NCBI RefSeq assembly: GCF_023016065.1
Contig: NZ_JALKAQ010000005.1
Location: 124,001-188,000 of the forward strand
DNA: 64,000 nucleotides
Source of the DNA: Marinobacter sp. S0848L
GTDB lineage: Bacteria; Pseudomonadota; Gammaproteobacteria; Pseudomonadales; Oleiphilaceae
Direction of reading: 5' to 3'
In this document: in pieces, positions 10,645 to 19,876 of the stretch
Layout of the letters: the number at the start of each line of letters is the position of its first letter
How positions within the stretch are numbered: the stretch's first letter is position 1
Translations under genes and position numbers: made by a program
The notes under the pieces: generated by a model
Seen by the model: only the letters and a program-made list of their open reading frames with translations
What the model was told of the DNA's origin: nothing
Databases searched by the model: none

Positions 10645-11111
10645 TCCTCGCCTCCGGTAATCAGGTCACGATAGGATTTCGGGCTGGCTTCTTTACCGAT
10701 GCGCATGAACGTGCCCACACAGTTAGCGATAATTTCGCCGCCTTCCTGATAAGCAACACAACGGGTGAAGATGATGTTACGGGTTACTTTGTAGGTTTCA
10801 GCGCGGGCAAACACCGGTTTTCTGGGCTCTGCCGGGCGCATGTAGTCAACGCGCAAATCCAGTGTTGGGCACAACTCAAACTCATCCAACGCACAAATCA
10901 TCACCGAGCCGGAAGTTGTATCCATCAAGGTGGTAATGGCACCACCGTGAATCACACCGGTATCGGGGTTGCCAATGATCTTGTCGCTGTACGGCAGCTC
11001 CATGACCAGATATCCGTCACCCACCTCTTTCGGTGCCAGGCCCAAAGCTTTCGCCTGGTTTAACGTGCTCAAAAACCGGGTGACCCGGTCGATTCGGGTT
11101 TCATCATTCAT
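10641..11111 (-). CDS. Hotdog-fold thioesterase, PaaI-like (first of pair)
   Basis: The 156-residue protein is a hotdog thioesterase of the PaaI/YdiI kind, expected to hydrolyse aromatic or medium-chain acyl-CoA. The active-site helix reads IHGGAITTLMDTTSG near residues 54-68, with the usual Asp. The strand PTLDLRVDYMRPA follows. ATG 11111 is the natural start. It overlaps the second hotdog gene by 4 bp, and the pair is probably one operon; upstream lies only a decayed DUF599 gene. Confidence 0.85.
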   Translation of the reverse strand: MNDETRIDRVTRFLSTLNQAKALGLAPKEVGDGYLVMELPYSDKIIGNPDTGVIHGGAITTLMDTTSGSVMICALDEFELCPTLDLRVDYMRPAEPRKPVFARAETYKVTRNIIFTRCVAYQEGGEIIANCVGTFMRIGKEASPKSYRDLITGGEE

Positions 11112-11129
11112 TCAGGAAAGTCCAGCAGA

Positions 11130-11457
11130 TCAGTTGTTCAGTTTTGCAGTTGCCTTCTGCGCAACGGGCTTGGCTTTGTTAAAAACCTTGCTGTCTCGCA
11201 GTGCGCATAGAGCATCAGAATGGAATTCTCGGCGATACAATACGATAACCACCAGAGTTGAAGCCGCAATAAACACCAGATGTATCCGCAATGCGGTTTT
11301 CACGCTTCAACATCACCCGCATCCAATCCTCCCGATACAGATCGAGACTGTTCGATAAACACGGATGAGTTTGGGCTCGCTTTTTTGAGTACCAGGTATA
11401 GCCACCCCAGCAAATCAGGAACCAGAGCAAAGCCAGAATGTCTAGGTAGTGTGTCAT
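11130..11457 (-). pseudogene. DUF599 family remnant with a large internal deletion
   Basis: From ATG 11457 the first 60 residues (LALLWFLICWGGYTWY, then YREDWMRVMLKRENRIADT) are the N-terminus of the DUF599 membrane family. The frame then leaves the family and stops at 11215. In the -1 frame, from about 11284 to a stop at 11130, the DNA encodes LVFIAASTLVVIVLYRREFH and a charged tail, which is the C-terminus of the same family. The middle of a protein that is usually well over 200 residues is missing, and the two ends are joined out of frame near 11284. The gene is therefore not functional in its family role. Confidence 0.72.
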
Positions 11458-11649
11458 TGGCTAATTATCTGCATCCAGGCCAGTAAAATGCGGTTACAAG
11501 ACTTACATATAATACGGTAAGCGAGCCCGCTGGGCCATATTACAGCGAACGTCGATGGGGCATACTGCCGCGATTGTGCTATAAATTTCGGACTTGAAGC
11601 CGCTTTCTGTTCGAAACGAACATACAGACGCAACGTGAAGGAGCCATGC

Positions 11650-12927
11650 GTGAAAAAAGGAAACCTGCCCGGTCTGCTCATTATTCTGGCCATTCTATCG
11701 ACCCTTGCCGGATGCGCTGTCAATCCGGTTACCGGCGAACGCCAGCTGTCGCTGATCCCCGAAAGCCAGGAGCTGTCCCTCGGAGCCGAGCAATACGTCC
11801 CAACCCAGCAAACGCAAGGCGGCAAGTTTTACCTTGACCCCGAACTGACGGTGTACGTTCGGGAAGTCGGTCAAAAAATGGCACAAGTGAGCGACCGCCC
11901 TGACCTGCCCTATGAGTTCGTTGTGCTCAACAGCAGCGTCCCCAATGCCTGGGCACTCCCGGGGGGAAAAATTGCCATCAACCGAGGTTTGCTGGCCAAA
12001 CTTGATGATGAGGCCCAGCTGGCATCCGTGCTGGGCCACGAAATTGTTCATGCAGCCGCTCGCCATAGTGTGCAGCGCATGCAGAAAGGCACACTCATCA
12101 GCTTGGGAATGGCCGGCATTGGCATGGCCATGTCGGAGAACGAATGGGCCGGCCTGATCATGGGTGGAGCGGCCGTGGGAGCCCAGTTGGCCTTGGCACA
12201 ATATGGCCAGGGAGATGAACTTGAATCGGATGCTTACGGCATCAGGTACATGCACGCCGCGGGCTACGATCCGCAAGCGGCTGTTGAACTGCAACAGCTG
12301 TTCCTGTCGTTGTCTGAAGGCAACGAATCAAGCTGGTTAAACGGTTTGTTTGCCAGCCACCCGCCCTCCGCAAAGCGCGTGCAGGCGAATCAGAAACTGG
12401 TACAGAAAATCGGCGCGGGTGGCTACCGTGGTGCCGAGATTTATCAGCGCAGAATCGCCATGATCAAAAAGCTTCAACCGGCTTACGAAGCACATGACAA
12501 CGCCATGAAGCTGGCGTCGGAAGGCGATTTTTCCGGCGCTTTGGAGGCCATTAACAAGGCCATCAAAATAGAACCTCGCGAGGCAATGTTCTTCGCCCTG
12601 CGTGGCCGGATCTATAAAAGCCAGAATCAACTCAAAAAAGCCCGTGCAGACTTCGACAAGGCCGTGTCGCTGTACCCTGAAATGTTCCAATACCAACTTC
12701 ACAGCGGGCTCAACGAGCTGGCCCTGAACAATTTATCCAAAGCCAGAACCCATTTGGAAAGAGCAAATGAAGTCGTACCAACGTCCATTGCTTACCTTCG
12801 CCTTGGTGACATTTCCAAGCAACAGGGCCGCCGGGATGAAGCCATGGGCTACTATTCCACTGCAGCCGAAGCCGGCGGAGAGATTGGGGAGGAGGCCAAG
12901 CGCAAACTGGCCGCCATGACCAATTAA
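11650..12927 (+). CDS. M48 family metalloprotease with TPR domain (BepA-like lipoprotein)
   Basis: The start is GTG 11650, 6 nt after AAGGAG; a GTG at 11635 is open in frame but lies on the ribosome site. The 425-residue product has a lipoprotein signal ending LAGC (Cys22), so it is anchored in the periplasm. The zinc motif HEIVH is at 130-134 with a downstream ELESD (190-194). After about residue 280 there are TPR-like helices. This order matches BepA/YfgC, which tends outer-membrane protein assembly. An intrinsic terminator follows at once. Confidence 0.88.
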   Translation: MKKGNLPGLLIILAILSTLAGCAVNPVTGERQLSLIPESQELSLGAEQYVPTQQTQGGKFYLDPELTVYVREVGQKMAQVSDRPDLPYEFVVLNSSVPNAWALPGGKIAINRGLLAKLDDEAQLASVLGHEIVHAAARHSVQRMQKGTLISLGMAGIGMAMSENEWAGLIMGGAAVGAQLALAQYGQGDELESDAYGIRYMHAAGYDPQAAVELQQLFLSLSEGNESSWLNGLFASHPPSAKRVQANQKLVQKIGAGGYRGAEIYQRRIAMIKKLQPAYEAHDNAMKLASEGDFSGALEAINKAIKIEPREAMFFALRGRIYKSQNQLKKARADFDKAVSLYPEMFQYQLHSGLNELALNNLSKARTHLERANEVVPTSIAYLRLGDISKQQGRRDEAMGYYSTAAEAGGEIGEEAKRKLAAMTN

Positions 12928-12950
12928 CAATTGATCTGAAATTTCAAATA

Positions 12951-12982
12951 AAAACCGGAAGTTAAACGCTTCCGGTTTTTTT
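12951..12982 (+). terminator. Intrinsic terminator of the M48 protease gene
   Basis: The 11-bp perfect stem AAAACCGGAAG (12951-12961) / CTTCCGGTTTT (12969-12979) with a T-run begins 24 bp after the stop. Confidence 0.9.
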
Positions 12983-13019
12983 ATGCGCGAAAACATTGCC
13001 CGTTTGACGCTATCACCGT

Positions 13020-13060
13020 GTCAATGATTACATTGACTTCTAGAGCAATAACTCTAAAAA
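13020..13060 (+). promoter_or_regulatory. Promoter with two nested palindromes before the SCP2/alcohol dehydrogenase operon
   Basis: GTCAATG-ATTA-CATTGAC (13020-13037) is a perfect 7-bp inverted repeat, and TAGAG-N6-CTCTA (13041-13056) is a second. A candidate promoter TTGACT (13033-13038), 16-bp spacer, TAAAAA (13055-13060) is overlapped by both: the first covers the -35, the second fills the spacer. This is the layout of a repressor-controlled promoter. The regulator is not in the window as far as I can tell. Confidence 0.5.
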
Positions 13061-13083
13061 TCAGATAACCCAATAACAAGCGG

Positions 13084-13638
13084 ATGAAAAACATGCTCTC
13101 TAAACGACTGCAACCGATCGCATCCCAAGCCAGGCGAGCCTACGTCGAACTGATGTTTCAGGTCATGGGGCGCGCTTTGCAAGCGATTACCGAAGTAGAC
13201 GAAGCCGCTCGCGCAGAAACCAGCCAGCTTCCGGTGGGCTTCCTTTTCGAGATGCAGGTAATGCCTGCGGGTCCGAGCCTGGTGGTGGAACACATCGGCG
13301 ATGGCCGGCTGAAGTATCTCGGCGACGAAGCGCCACGCGCGGTGGACTTGTCGATCCAGTTCAAGCACATGGCCCATGCGTTTTTGGTGATGTCGTTTCA
13401 GGAAAAAACGGCCGTGGCGTTCGCGCACGACCGCATGTTGGTCGATGGCGATGTAAGCCTTGCGATCAAAATGACTCGCGTTTTGAATCGTTTAGAAGCA
13501 TTCATCCTGCCTAAACTGGTCGCGGAACGGGCTGTGAAAGAGTATCCGGCCACCTTGAAGCTGCCCAACAAATTACTGAATGCTGCACGCATATACCTGA
13601 AAGTTGCCACCAACCTTGTCGAGACAGTGAGAGCATAA
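13084..13638 (+). CDS. SCP2-like sterol-binding domain protein
   Basis: The 184-residue protein resembles the SCP2 fold, which binds lipids or acyl groups in a hydrophobic tunnel: LKYLGDEAPRAVDLSIQFKHMAHAF in the middle, then VAFAHDRMLVDGDVSLAIKMTRVLNRLEAFILPKLVAERAVK. No signal peptide is visible. The stop codon and the start of the iron alcohol dehydrogenase share one base (TAATG), so the two proteins are co-translated; a role in delivering a lipid or long-chain alcohol substrate to the dehydrogenase is a reasonable inference. ATG 13093 is an alternative start. Confidence 0.65.
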   Translation: MKNMLSKRLQPIASQARRAYVELMFQVMGRALQAITEVDEAARAETSQLPVGFLFEMQVMPAGPSLVVEHIGDGRLKYLGDEAPRAVDLSIQFKHMAHAFLVMSFQEKTAVAFAHDRMLVDGDVSLAIKMTRVLNRLEAFILPKLVAERAVKEYPATLKLPNKLLNAARIYLKVATNLVETVRA

Positions 13639-14825
13639 TGACCAACAAATACTACGAGTTCTTCTGCCCGGTGAAAGTCATTGCAGGCAAAGCCGCTTTG
13701 GAACACATCCCGTTCGAGCTCACCAGCCTGGCCGCCAAGCGCCCTATGATCATTACCGACAAAGGCGTGCGTGCTGCAGGACTTCTGGAACCAGTGATTG
13801 CGGCCTGCGAAGAGAGTGGCCTGGACATTGTTTCAATCTACGACGACGTACCGCCAGACTCTTCTACCACCGTCGTTGGCGCGATCGCCAAGTTGTACCG
13901 CAAGGAAAAATGCGATTCCATCATCGCGGTGGGTGGCGGCTCAGCCATCGACACCGGCAAAGCCGTGAACATTCTGGTATCCGAGGGCGGTGATGACATC
14001 GCCGAGTACAGTGGCGCGGGCATTTTGAAGAAAGCGCTGAAACCCTTCTTCGTGGTGCCCACCACCGCAGGCACTGGCTCTGAAGTAACCTCTGTTGCCG
14101 TTATTACCGATGAAAAGCGAGGCGTTAAACTGCCCTACTCATCGCCGTTTTTGCTCCCCAACGCGGCCGTTATCGACCCGCGAATGACCCTTACACTGCC
14201 CCCGCACATTACCGCAGCCACGGCGATGGACGCGCTCACCCACGCCACCGAAGCCTTCACCTGCATGGCCAAGAACCCTCTGAGCGATGCATACGCAACC
14301 GCAGCGGTGAAGAAAATCAGCCAATCCTTGCTGAAGGTTATGGATAAGCCAAAAGACGAAGACGGGCGTCTGGATTTGGCGCAAGCTTCCACCATGGCTG
14401 GTATTGCCTTTTCCAATTCCATGGTCGGCCTTGTTCATTCCCTGGGGCACGCTACCGGCGCGATCTGCCACTTACCACACGGTCTGTGCATGAGCTTGTA
14501 CTTGCCCTACGTACTGGAATTCAATCTGGAAAGCATTCGGGAACCCCTGGGCGATCTGCTACTGCACCTTGAAGGCCCCGAAGTGTATTCGGCAACGCCG
14601 GCCGCGCGCCGTGCGGAAGCCAGCATCTCATCCATCCGCAAACTTCGGGACGAACTCTACAAACGCTGCAAACTTCCTCGGACGCTGAAAGAAACCGAGA
14701 AAGTCCTCGAGAGTCAGCTGGAAGACATCGCGACAATGGCCTTGGATGATGGCTCTATCATGTTCAACCCAAGGGAAGTCTCGCTCGACGATACCATAAC
14801 GATTTTGAGACGAGCCTGGGCCTGA
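13638..14825 (+). CDS. Iron-containing (group III) alcohol dehydrogenase
   Basis: The 395-residue enzyme belongs to the Fe-dependent NAD(P)H alcohol dehydrogenases. The dinucleotide-binding loop GGGSAIDTGKA lies near residue 97, PTTAGTGSEVT near 140, and metal ligands are in DALTHATEAFT and HSLGHATGAICHLPHG. Homologues act on a range of primary alcohols; the substrate here cannot be named. The preceding SCP2-like gene is translationally coupled, and the pair is driven from a promoter rich in palindromes. A terminator follows. Confidence 0.92.
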   Translation: MTNKYYEFFCPVKVIAGKAALEHIPFELTSLAAKRPMIITDKGVRAAGLLEPVIAACEESGLDIVSIYDDVPPDSSTTVVGAIAKLYRKEKCDSIIAVGGGSAIDTGKAVNILVSEGGDDIAEYSGAGILKKALKPFFVVPTTAGTGSEVTSVAVITDEKRGVKLPYSSPFLLPNAAVIDPRMTLTLPPHITAATAMDALTHATEAFTCMAKNPLSDAYATAAVKKISQSLLKVMDKPKDEDGRLDLAQASTMAGIAFSNSMVGLVHSLGHATGAICHLPHGLCMSLYLPYVLEFNLESIREPLGDLLLHLEGPEVYSATPAARRAEASISSIRKLRDELYKRCKLPRTLKETEKVLESQLEDIATMALDDGSIMFNPREVSLDDTITILRRAWA

Positions 14826-14844
14826 TCACCCGCTTTAACCCGGC

Positions 14845-14878
14845 AAATGCTGCCCGACACTCGTTGGGTAGCATTTTA
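14845..14878 (+). terminator. Intrinsic terminator of the alcohol dehydrogenase operon
   Basis: AATGCTGCCC (14846-14855) pairs with GGGTAGCATT (14866-14875) with one G/T pair, followed by a short T-run. Confidence 0.75.
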
Positions 14879-15000
14879 CTACACAACAAACATTTCACCG
14901 GAACCGTTTAGTAGGTATTATTCGATTAGCATTCTAGCAACGATACGGCTGGAGGCATGTTAAAAAGGTTTTCGTTTTCCAGCTGCATGGGTTTCTGACC

Positions 15001-15783
15001 ATGATTCATCGACGCTTTAAACATCTAGTCCCAGTTCTTAGATTATTGCCTTTCGCTTTGTTTTACGCTGCCGTATCAACAAGTGCATGGGCCGACACAC
15101 AAAACGCCATCAAAACATTTCGGTTGAACATTTCCCCACATGGTTACCCGCCCTATCTGATTGTCGACGGAGAGACGCCTTCCGGTATTTTGTGGGATGT
15201 AATGACCACAATAGCGCCTCGTTTGGGTTACGAGTTGGTGCCCAGAAAAATCCCTCGAAAACGGGTGGATAACATGCTGCTTGATGGGTACATCGACGGT
15301 ACGCTAAGAGCCACCGAATGGACCGAACAACCAGATAAGTATCTATTCACGCGGGCGGTCGTGGATGTCGAAGAAGTGCTCTTTTTCCATCATGAATCCA
15401 CAGCAGACTATTCTCATCCTTCTGATTTGTTCGGGCAGACTATCGTTGCTCATTTAGGGTACAAATACCCAAGCCTTGCCCCTTATTTCGAACAAGAAAA
15501 AATTAATCGCTTCAACGTATCCAGCGACAAAGATCTGTTTCGTTATGTCTTGCTGGGCGAGCGCTTTGATGCCGCCTTGGCTGACCGCTTGGTGGGGCAA
15601 TGGATCTTGCGCAATGAAGGGTTGTCCAACCAGTTCAGAGCTTCGACGGGCAACATCAGCGAATATGGCTACCGTCTCATGCTTCGAAAAGATTGGACTG
15701 AATTCGCACAAGGTTTTAACCGGGAGTTGTCGGCCATGCGCGAGAACGGCGAGCTAGACGCCATCCTCGCGAATTACCGTTAA
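15001..15783 (+). CDS. Periplasmic solute-binding protein, family 3 type
   Basis: The 260-residue product has a signal peptide ending near ...STSAWA (residues 1-31) and the bilobed PF00497 pattern: FRLNISPHGYPPYLIVDGETPSGILWDVM, then a second lobe with IVAHLGYKYPSL and the end SAMRENGELDAILANYR. Such proteins bind amino acids or small ligands. No permease or ATPase gene for import lies nearby; the ABC genes that follow face the other way and belong to a different class. It may be an orphan receptor or sensor. The ribosome site before ATG 15001 is poor. Confidence 0.82.
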   Translation: MIHRRFKHLVPVLRLLPFALFYAAVSTSAWADTQNAIKTFRLNISPHGYPPYLIVDGETPSGILWDVMTTIAPRLGYELVPRKIPRKRVDNMLLDGYIDGTLRATEWTEQPDKYLFTRAVVDVEEVLFFHHESTADYSHPSDLFGQTIVAHLGYKYPSLAPYFEQEKINRFNVSSDKDLFRYVLLGERFDAALADRLVGQWILRNEGLSNQFRASTGNISEYGYRLMLRKDWTEFAQGFNRELSAMRENGELDAILANYR

Positions 15784-15791
15784 ACCCGAGA

Positions 15792-18278
15792 TTACTCCAA
15801 TCTACGCAGTAGCAGCATCGGCGAAACGCTTAATACCGGCCTTAGTTGCCAGCGCCCGAACAACGCCAATAACAAGGCGCTGATTAACGGAACCGAAAGC
15901 ACCACCTGCCAATGCCAGCGAAACTCCCCTTCAAACGCCCGTGCCTGCAACGCATAAACGGCGGTTTCCGCGGCCAACACGCCCAGTACACCCGCAAAGA
16001 AGCCCAATAGTGCAAATTCCAGCATGGTACTGCGCACTAGCAACAGCTGCTGCCCCCCCAAGGTGCGCAACAACGCACCTTCTCGCTGCCGGTCACGCAA
16101 AGTGGCACTCACCACCGCCGCCATCACAACTAACGCAGCCGCAAGAATCAACGCCAGTATCGCTTCAATAGCTTGAGTCACTTGCTGAACAATGTCCTGA
16201 ATGCGCTCAATGATGTGGTCAATTTCCAGCACAGATACCGTCGGGTACTGTCGTGAGAATTCGTTCAACAACAGCTTGCTGCTTTCATCGAGGTGAAAAC
16301 TGGTGATCCAGGTTGCGGGCATATTGGTCAACCCGCCATCTGGGGGGAATGCCATGTAAAAGTTGGGCTTCATACTGTCCCACTGAACGCTTCGAATGCT
16401 GCCAACAGGCTCAGTGACTTTCTCGGACCCAATGGTAAAGGTCAGTTTATCTCCTAATTTTAAACCTAACTTACCGGCTAATTCCGCCTCGACCGACACG
16501 CCCCGGGTATCCCCTTTGGCGAACCACTGCCCTTCCTGAATTCGGTTATCTTCGGGAAGCTGCTCCATCCACGTAAGGTTTAACTCGCGATTCAAGGCAT
16601 TGATGCGTTCATCTTTGCTAACCGCTTCTTTAACGGGCTGCCCATTTAGCTCGGTCAACCGGCCCCGAACCATCGGATACACCGTATCCAAGGGCACACC
16701 GCGCTCGGCCCAAAAGGACTCCACGGCATCAACGTCGTTCGGAGCAATATTGATTAGGAAGTGATTGGGGGTGTCTTCCGGTAGCTGGGCCTGCCAATCC
16801 TCCAGCAACGCCGAACGGACTAATACCAATGTAGCCGCCAACATCAGAGTCATGGCAAACACGGCCATTTGCGCCATGCTGGCTTGCCGGTGCCGATACA
16901 GCCCAACCAGCGCGAGACGCCATGCGTTACCCCCTCCGCGCACCCGGCGCAGGAGAGATACCATCAGCCAGCCAATGAGTGCCAACACCGTGAGCAGGAG
17001 CACCAAACCACCGAGCAATGAAACCACCAAGGTTAATTCACCCGCATACAGCCATACCAAACCAAACACAGCAATGACTGCGATGAGCAGGTCCGGTACC
17101 ACTTCCCTTCCGGATTCACCGGGCTGGGCGCGCAATACCCGCATCGCAGGCACATTTTGCAGTCGGCGAATAGGGGGGTACGCAAACGCAAACAGCGAAA
17201 TCAGCGCGGTTAGCAACGCCGGCGTGAGTGCCGAGGGGTCTAGGTAGAAATCAATGGGACGCTCCAGCACATCGCTCAACATACGGACGAGCATCCAAAA
17301 CAGCGGCAACGCAACGGCTAACCCACCAGCTATTCCCACGACACCCCAAAGAGCCAAGCGGCGCAGGTACAACCGACCAATCCCGCCACCGGTAAGGCCG
17401 AGAGTTTTCAGAAGAGCCACCGTATCCCGCTGGGATAGCGCGTACTGACGACTTGCGACCGCAACGGCCACAGCCGCGAGTAAAACCGCCAAACTACCGC
17501 CAAGCAACAGAAACCGCTCGGCTCGTTCCAGTGAGCGTGAGAAGGTTTCACCGTCACGCACACCTTCCCATTCATGGCTGGGTTCCAGTTGTGGCTCAAG
17601 CCATTGATAGTAATCTTCAAGTAGCCGATCATCACCGGCAAAGAGATAGACAAACCCCACTCGGCTACCTTCCTGAACCACACCGGTTGCGGCCACATCG
17701 TCTACGTGCATCATCACGCGGGGTGCCAATGACGACAGTCGAAAACCGCCATCCGGCTCCCGGATAAGCAGATTAGACACGGTCAGTTTCAGGTTTCCCA
17801 CTTCTAGCGTGTCACCAATCTGAAGCTCCAACAGCCTGAGCAACCTCGGGTTAATCCAAATTTCGCCGGGCCTTGGCCCTGCATCAACGATGGTTCGAGA
17901 GCTGTCTTGATTAGGCTGAATTTCGATGTCGCCGCGTAACGGGTATTCATCGCTAACGGCTTTCACCGAAACCAGCTGGAATCCGCTTTCGCCGAACACC
18001 ATGGTTGAGAATTTGATCATCTGGCCGGTTTGCAGGCCTCGGTTTCTCGCTTCTTCAATCCAGCCGGGCGGTACGGGCTTTCCGTTCTCCGCATCAAGCT
18101 GACGGTCTGCTGCCAGAAATGAGCTGGCCGAAGATACCAAGGTGCGCTGAAGCTGGTTTGCGAACAGCGCGATGGTCGCGACCGTTGCCACTGCGATCAT
18201 CAGGGCAACCAATACCACCCGAACATCCCGCTCGCGCCAGTCTCGCCTGACGGACATTAATTTTTTTGCAGCAGCCAT
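15792..18278 (-). CDS. ybbP: FtsX-family ABC transporter permease (YbbP-like)
   Basis: The 828-residue inner-membrane protein has one transmembrane helix near 25-45, a large periplasmic domain, a four-helix core around 255-370, another pair near 400-490, a second periplasmic domain, and three C-terminal helices beginning near 705. This is the FtsX/MacB-like architecture of lipoprotein or effector extrusion complexes. It follows ybbA with a 1-bp overlap, and the pair is divergent from tesA, as in Escherichia coli. The exported substrate is unknown. Confidence 0.88.
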   Translation of the reverse strand: MAAAKKLMSVRRDWRERDVRVVLVALMIAVATVATIALFANQLQRTLVSSASSFLAADRQLDAENGKPVPPGWIEEARNRGLQTGQMIKFSTMVFGESGFQLVSVKAVSDEYPLRGDIEIQPNQDSSRTIVDAGPRPGEIWINPRLLRLLELQIGDTLEVGNLKLTVSNLLIREPDGGFRLSSLAPRVMMHVDDVAATGVVQEGSRVGFVYLFAGDDRLLEDYYQWLEPQLEPSHEWEGVRDGETFSRSLERAERFLLLGGSLAVLLAAVAVAVASRQYALSQRDTVALLKTLGLTGGGIGRLYLRRLALWGVVGIAGGLAVALPLFWMLVRMLSDVLERPIDFYLDPSALTPALLTALISLFAFAYPPIRRLQNVPAMRVLRAQPGESGREVVPDLLIAVIAVFGLVWLYAGELTLVVSLLGGLVLLLTVLALIGWLMVSLLRRVRGGGNAWRLALVGLYRHRQASMAQMAVFAMTLMLAATLVLVRSALLEDWQAQLPEDTPNHFLINIAPNDVDAVESFWAERGVPLDTVYPMVRGRLTELNGQPVKEAVSKDERINALNRELNLTWMEQLPEDNRIQEGQWFAKGDTRGVSVEAELAGKLGLKLGDKLTFTIGSEKVTEPVGSIRSVQWDSMKPNFYMAFPPDGGLTNMPATWITSFHLDESSKLLLNEFSRQYPTVSVLEIDHIIERIQDIVQQVTQAIEAILALILAAALVVMAAVVSATLRDRQREGALLRTLGGQQLLLVRSTMLEFALLGFFAGVLGVLAAETAVYALQARAFEGEFRWHWQVVLSVPLISALLLALFGRWQLRPVLSVSPMLLLRRLE

Positions 18279-19006
18279 CAGTCAGCGAACTCCCGAGCCG
18301 CATCTGGCTCGCTCAAAACACCCGCTTCAATATGGAAGGTGCGGTTACAACGTGCCGCCAATCGCTCATCGTGAGTTACCATCACCAGTGTGGCACCTTG
18401 TTCCCGGTTTAAGTCCATCAGTAGATCGGAGACTGACTGGCCGGTTCGGTTATCGAGATTTCCCGTGGGCTCATCGGCAAACAGGATGCTTGGCTCAGAG
18501 GCGAACGCGCGAGCAATGGCTACCCGTTGTTGTTCGCCTCCGGATAGTTGCCGTGGTGTATGGTTGAGGCGTTCGCCCAATCCAACACGTTCGAGCAGGT
18601 CGCGGGCGCGTTGATGGGGTGCTTCTATTCCGGCCAGTTCCAGCGGTAACATGACATTTTCTAACGCGCTTAATGCTGGAAGCAGCTGAAAGGATTGGAA
18701 AACAAAGCCCACTCGCCGTGCGCGGAGTTTGGCACGCTCGTCTTCGCTAAGGCGGCTGATTTCGGCTCCGTCCAGCTCTACGGTTCCTTGGCTTGGGGTG
18801 TCGAGCCCGGCCAACAAGCCAAGCAAGGTGGTTTTTCCGGAGCCGGAACGGCCAACGATGGCGACGGATTCGCCCCGTTTGATTTCCAGGTTCACCCCCT
18901 GCAAGATCGTCAAGGTATCGGTTTCGAGACTGACTGTGTGGGTCAATCCGGATACTCGCAGCATGGGGCGTTGGTTATTCTTTGTCAGGTCCGTCATTTG
19001 GTTCAC
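18278..19006 (-). CDS. ybbA: ABC transporter ATP-binding protein (YbbA-like)
   Basis: The 242-residue ATPase powers the adjacent FtsX-type permease. Walker A is GRSGSGKTT (about 53-61), the signature LSGGEQQRVAIARA is near 156-169, and Walker B is ILFADEPTGNLD. The sequence belongs to the LolD/MacB/YbbA group. ATG 19006 lies 54 bp from the divergent tesA start, so the two promoters share a very short region. The last base overlaps the ybbP start. Confidence 0.93.
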   Translation of the reverse strand: MNQMTDLTKNNQRPMLRVSGLTHTVSLETDTLTILQGVNLEIKRGESVAIVGRSGSGKTTLLGLLAGLDTPSQGTVELDGAEISRLSEDERAKLRARRVGFVFQSFQLLPALSALENVMLPLELAGIEAPHQRARDLLERVGLGERLNHTPRQLSGGEQQRVAIARAFASEPSILFADEPTGNLDNRTGQSVSDLLMDLNREQGATLVMVTHDERLAARCNRTFHIEAGVLSEPDAAREFAD

Positions 19007-19060
19007 GGTTGCTCCGTTCGCTGGCGTTTAATGATTTAATTTTCAAGAGTACACGAATCT

Positions 19061-19690
19061 ATGTTTCATAAGGCGTTTACGTTTGTTTGGTCGTTTTTTC
19101 TCTTCGCTTTGGTTGTGGTTTCGTGGCCCACATTGGCAAATCAATCCACTTTGCTGGTTGTTGGCGACAGTTTGAGTGCCGCTTACGGTGTTCCGTCTGA
19201 AACAGCCTGGGTTCCTCTGCTGCGCGACCGGCTGGAGCGCGAAGGTCTATCTTGGCAGGTGGTGAATGCCAGTATCAGCGGTGAAACGACCGATGGAGGT
19301 TTGCGCCGGTTGCCTCGTTTGCTTGAGCAGAATGAGCCGAAGGTGGTTGTCATTGAGCTGGGCGGTAACGATGGTCTGCGCGGATTTCCTCCGAATGTGA
19401 TTGAGGCGAATCTGGCCAAGATGATTGAGCTGTCGCTGGATGCAGGTGCTACTCCGATTCTTGTGGGCATGCAGATTCCACCGAATTACGGTCAGCGTTA
19501 TACGCAGATGTTTTCGGATATCTTTCCAGCGTTGTCTGACCGGTATGAAGTGGGGTTGGTTCCGTTTTTCTTAAAGGGAATTTACGATCAGGAGGGTTTG
19601 ATGCAGGGGGATGGTATTCATCCTACTGAGGAGGCGCAGCCTTTGTTGCTGGAGAATATTTGGCCTGAGCTAGAACCTTTGGTTCACTAA
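19061..19690 (+). CDS. tesA: Acyl-CoA thioesterase I / lysophospholipase L1 / arylesterase
   Basis: The 209-residue SGNH hydrolase is a periplasmic esterase acting on thioesters and lysophospholipids. A signal peptide covers residues 1-27 (to SWPTLANQ). Block I is VVGDSLSAAYG with the nucleophile Ser, block II is around Gly in ASISGETTDGG, block III is GGNDGLRG with Asn, and block V is DGIHPTEEA with Asp and His. The divergent ybbA-ybbP pair is the classical neighbour. Hairpin element C lies 33 bp after the stop. Confidence 0.93.
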   Translation: MFHKAFTFVWSFFLFALVVVSWPTLANQSTLLVVGDSLSAAYGVPSETAWVPLLRDRLEREGLSWQVVNASISGETTDGGLRRLPRLLEQNEPKVVVIELGGNDGLRGFPPNVIEANLAKMIELSLDAGATPILVGMQIPPNYGQRYTQMFSDIFPALSDRYEVGLVPFFLKGIYDQEGLMQGDGIHPTEEAQPLLLENIWPELEPLVH

Positions 19691-19723
19691 GCGGCCCCAA
19701 GCCTTCGGGCTTTCGAGTAGGTC

Positions 19724-19829
19724 GAGGGCGATCCGCTCCTCTCCTGAAACCGCTACAAGCACGTCCGTGTGCGCTTCTCTTCGGCCATCCATGGCCTACG
19801 ACATTTCAGGAGAGGAGCGGATCGCCCTC
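19724..19829 (+). repeat. Dispersed hairpin element, copy C (forward)
   Basis: Arms 19724-19749 and 19804-19829 are perfectly complementary over 26 bp. The 54-nt core (19750-19803) folds into GCACGT-CC-GTGTGC (19759-19772, with two G/T pairs where other copies have A/T pairs) and GGCCAT-CC-ATGGCC (19783-19796). It lies in the convergent gap between tesA and the YheT gene. Confidence 0.92.
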
Positions 19830-19876
19830 ACCCCAGACTTCTCAGGGGTACCTCTCACCGCATCTCAGCAATTCCC

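Noticed and set aside
14957..14998. 13-codon upstream ORF before the solute-binding protein gene
   Set aside because: GGAGG is only 1 nt from its ATG, so initiation there is unlikely.
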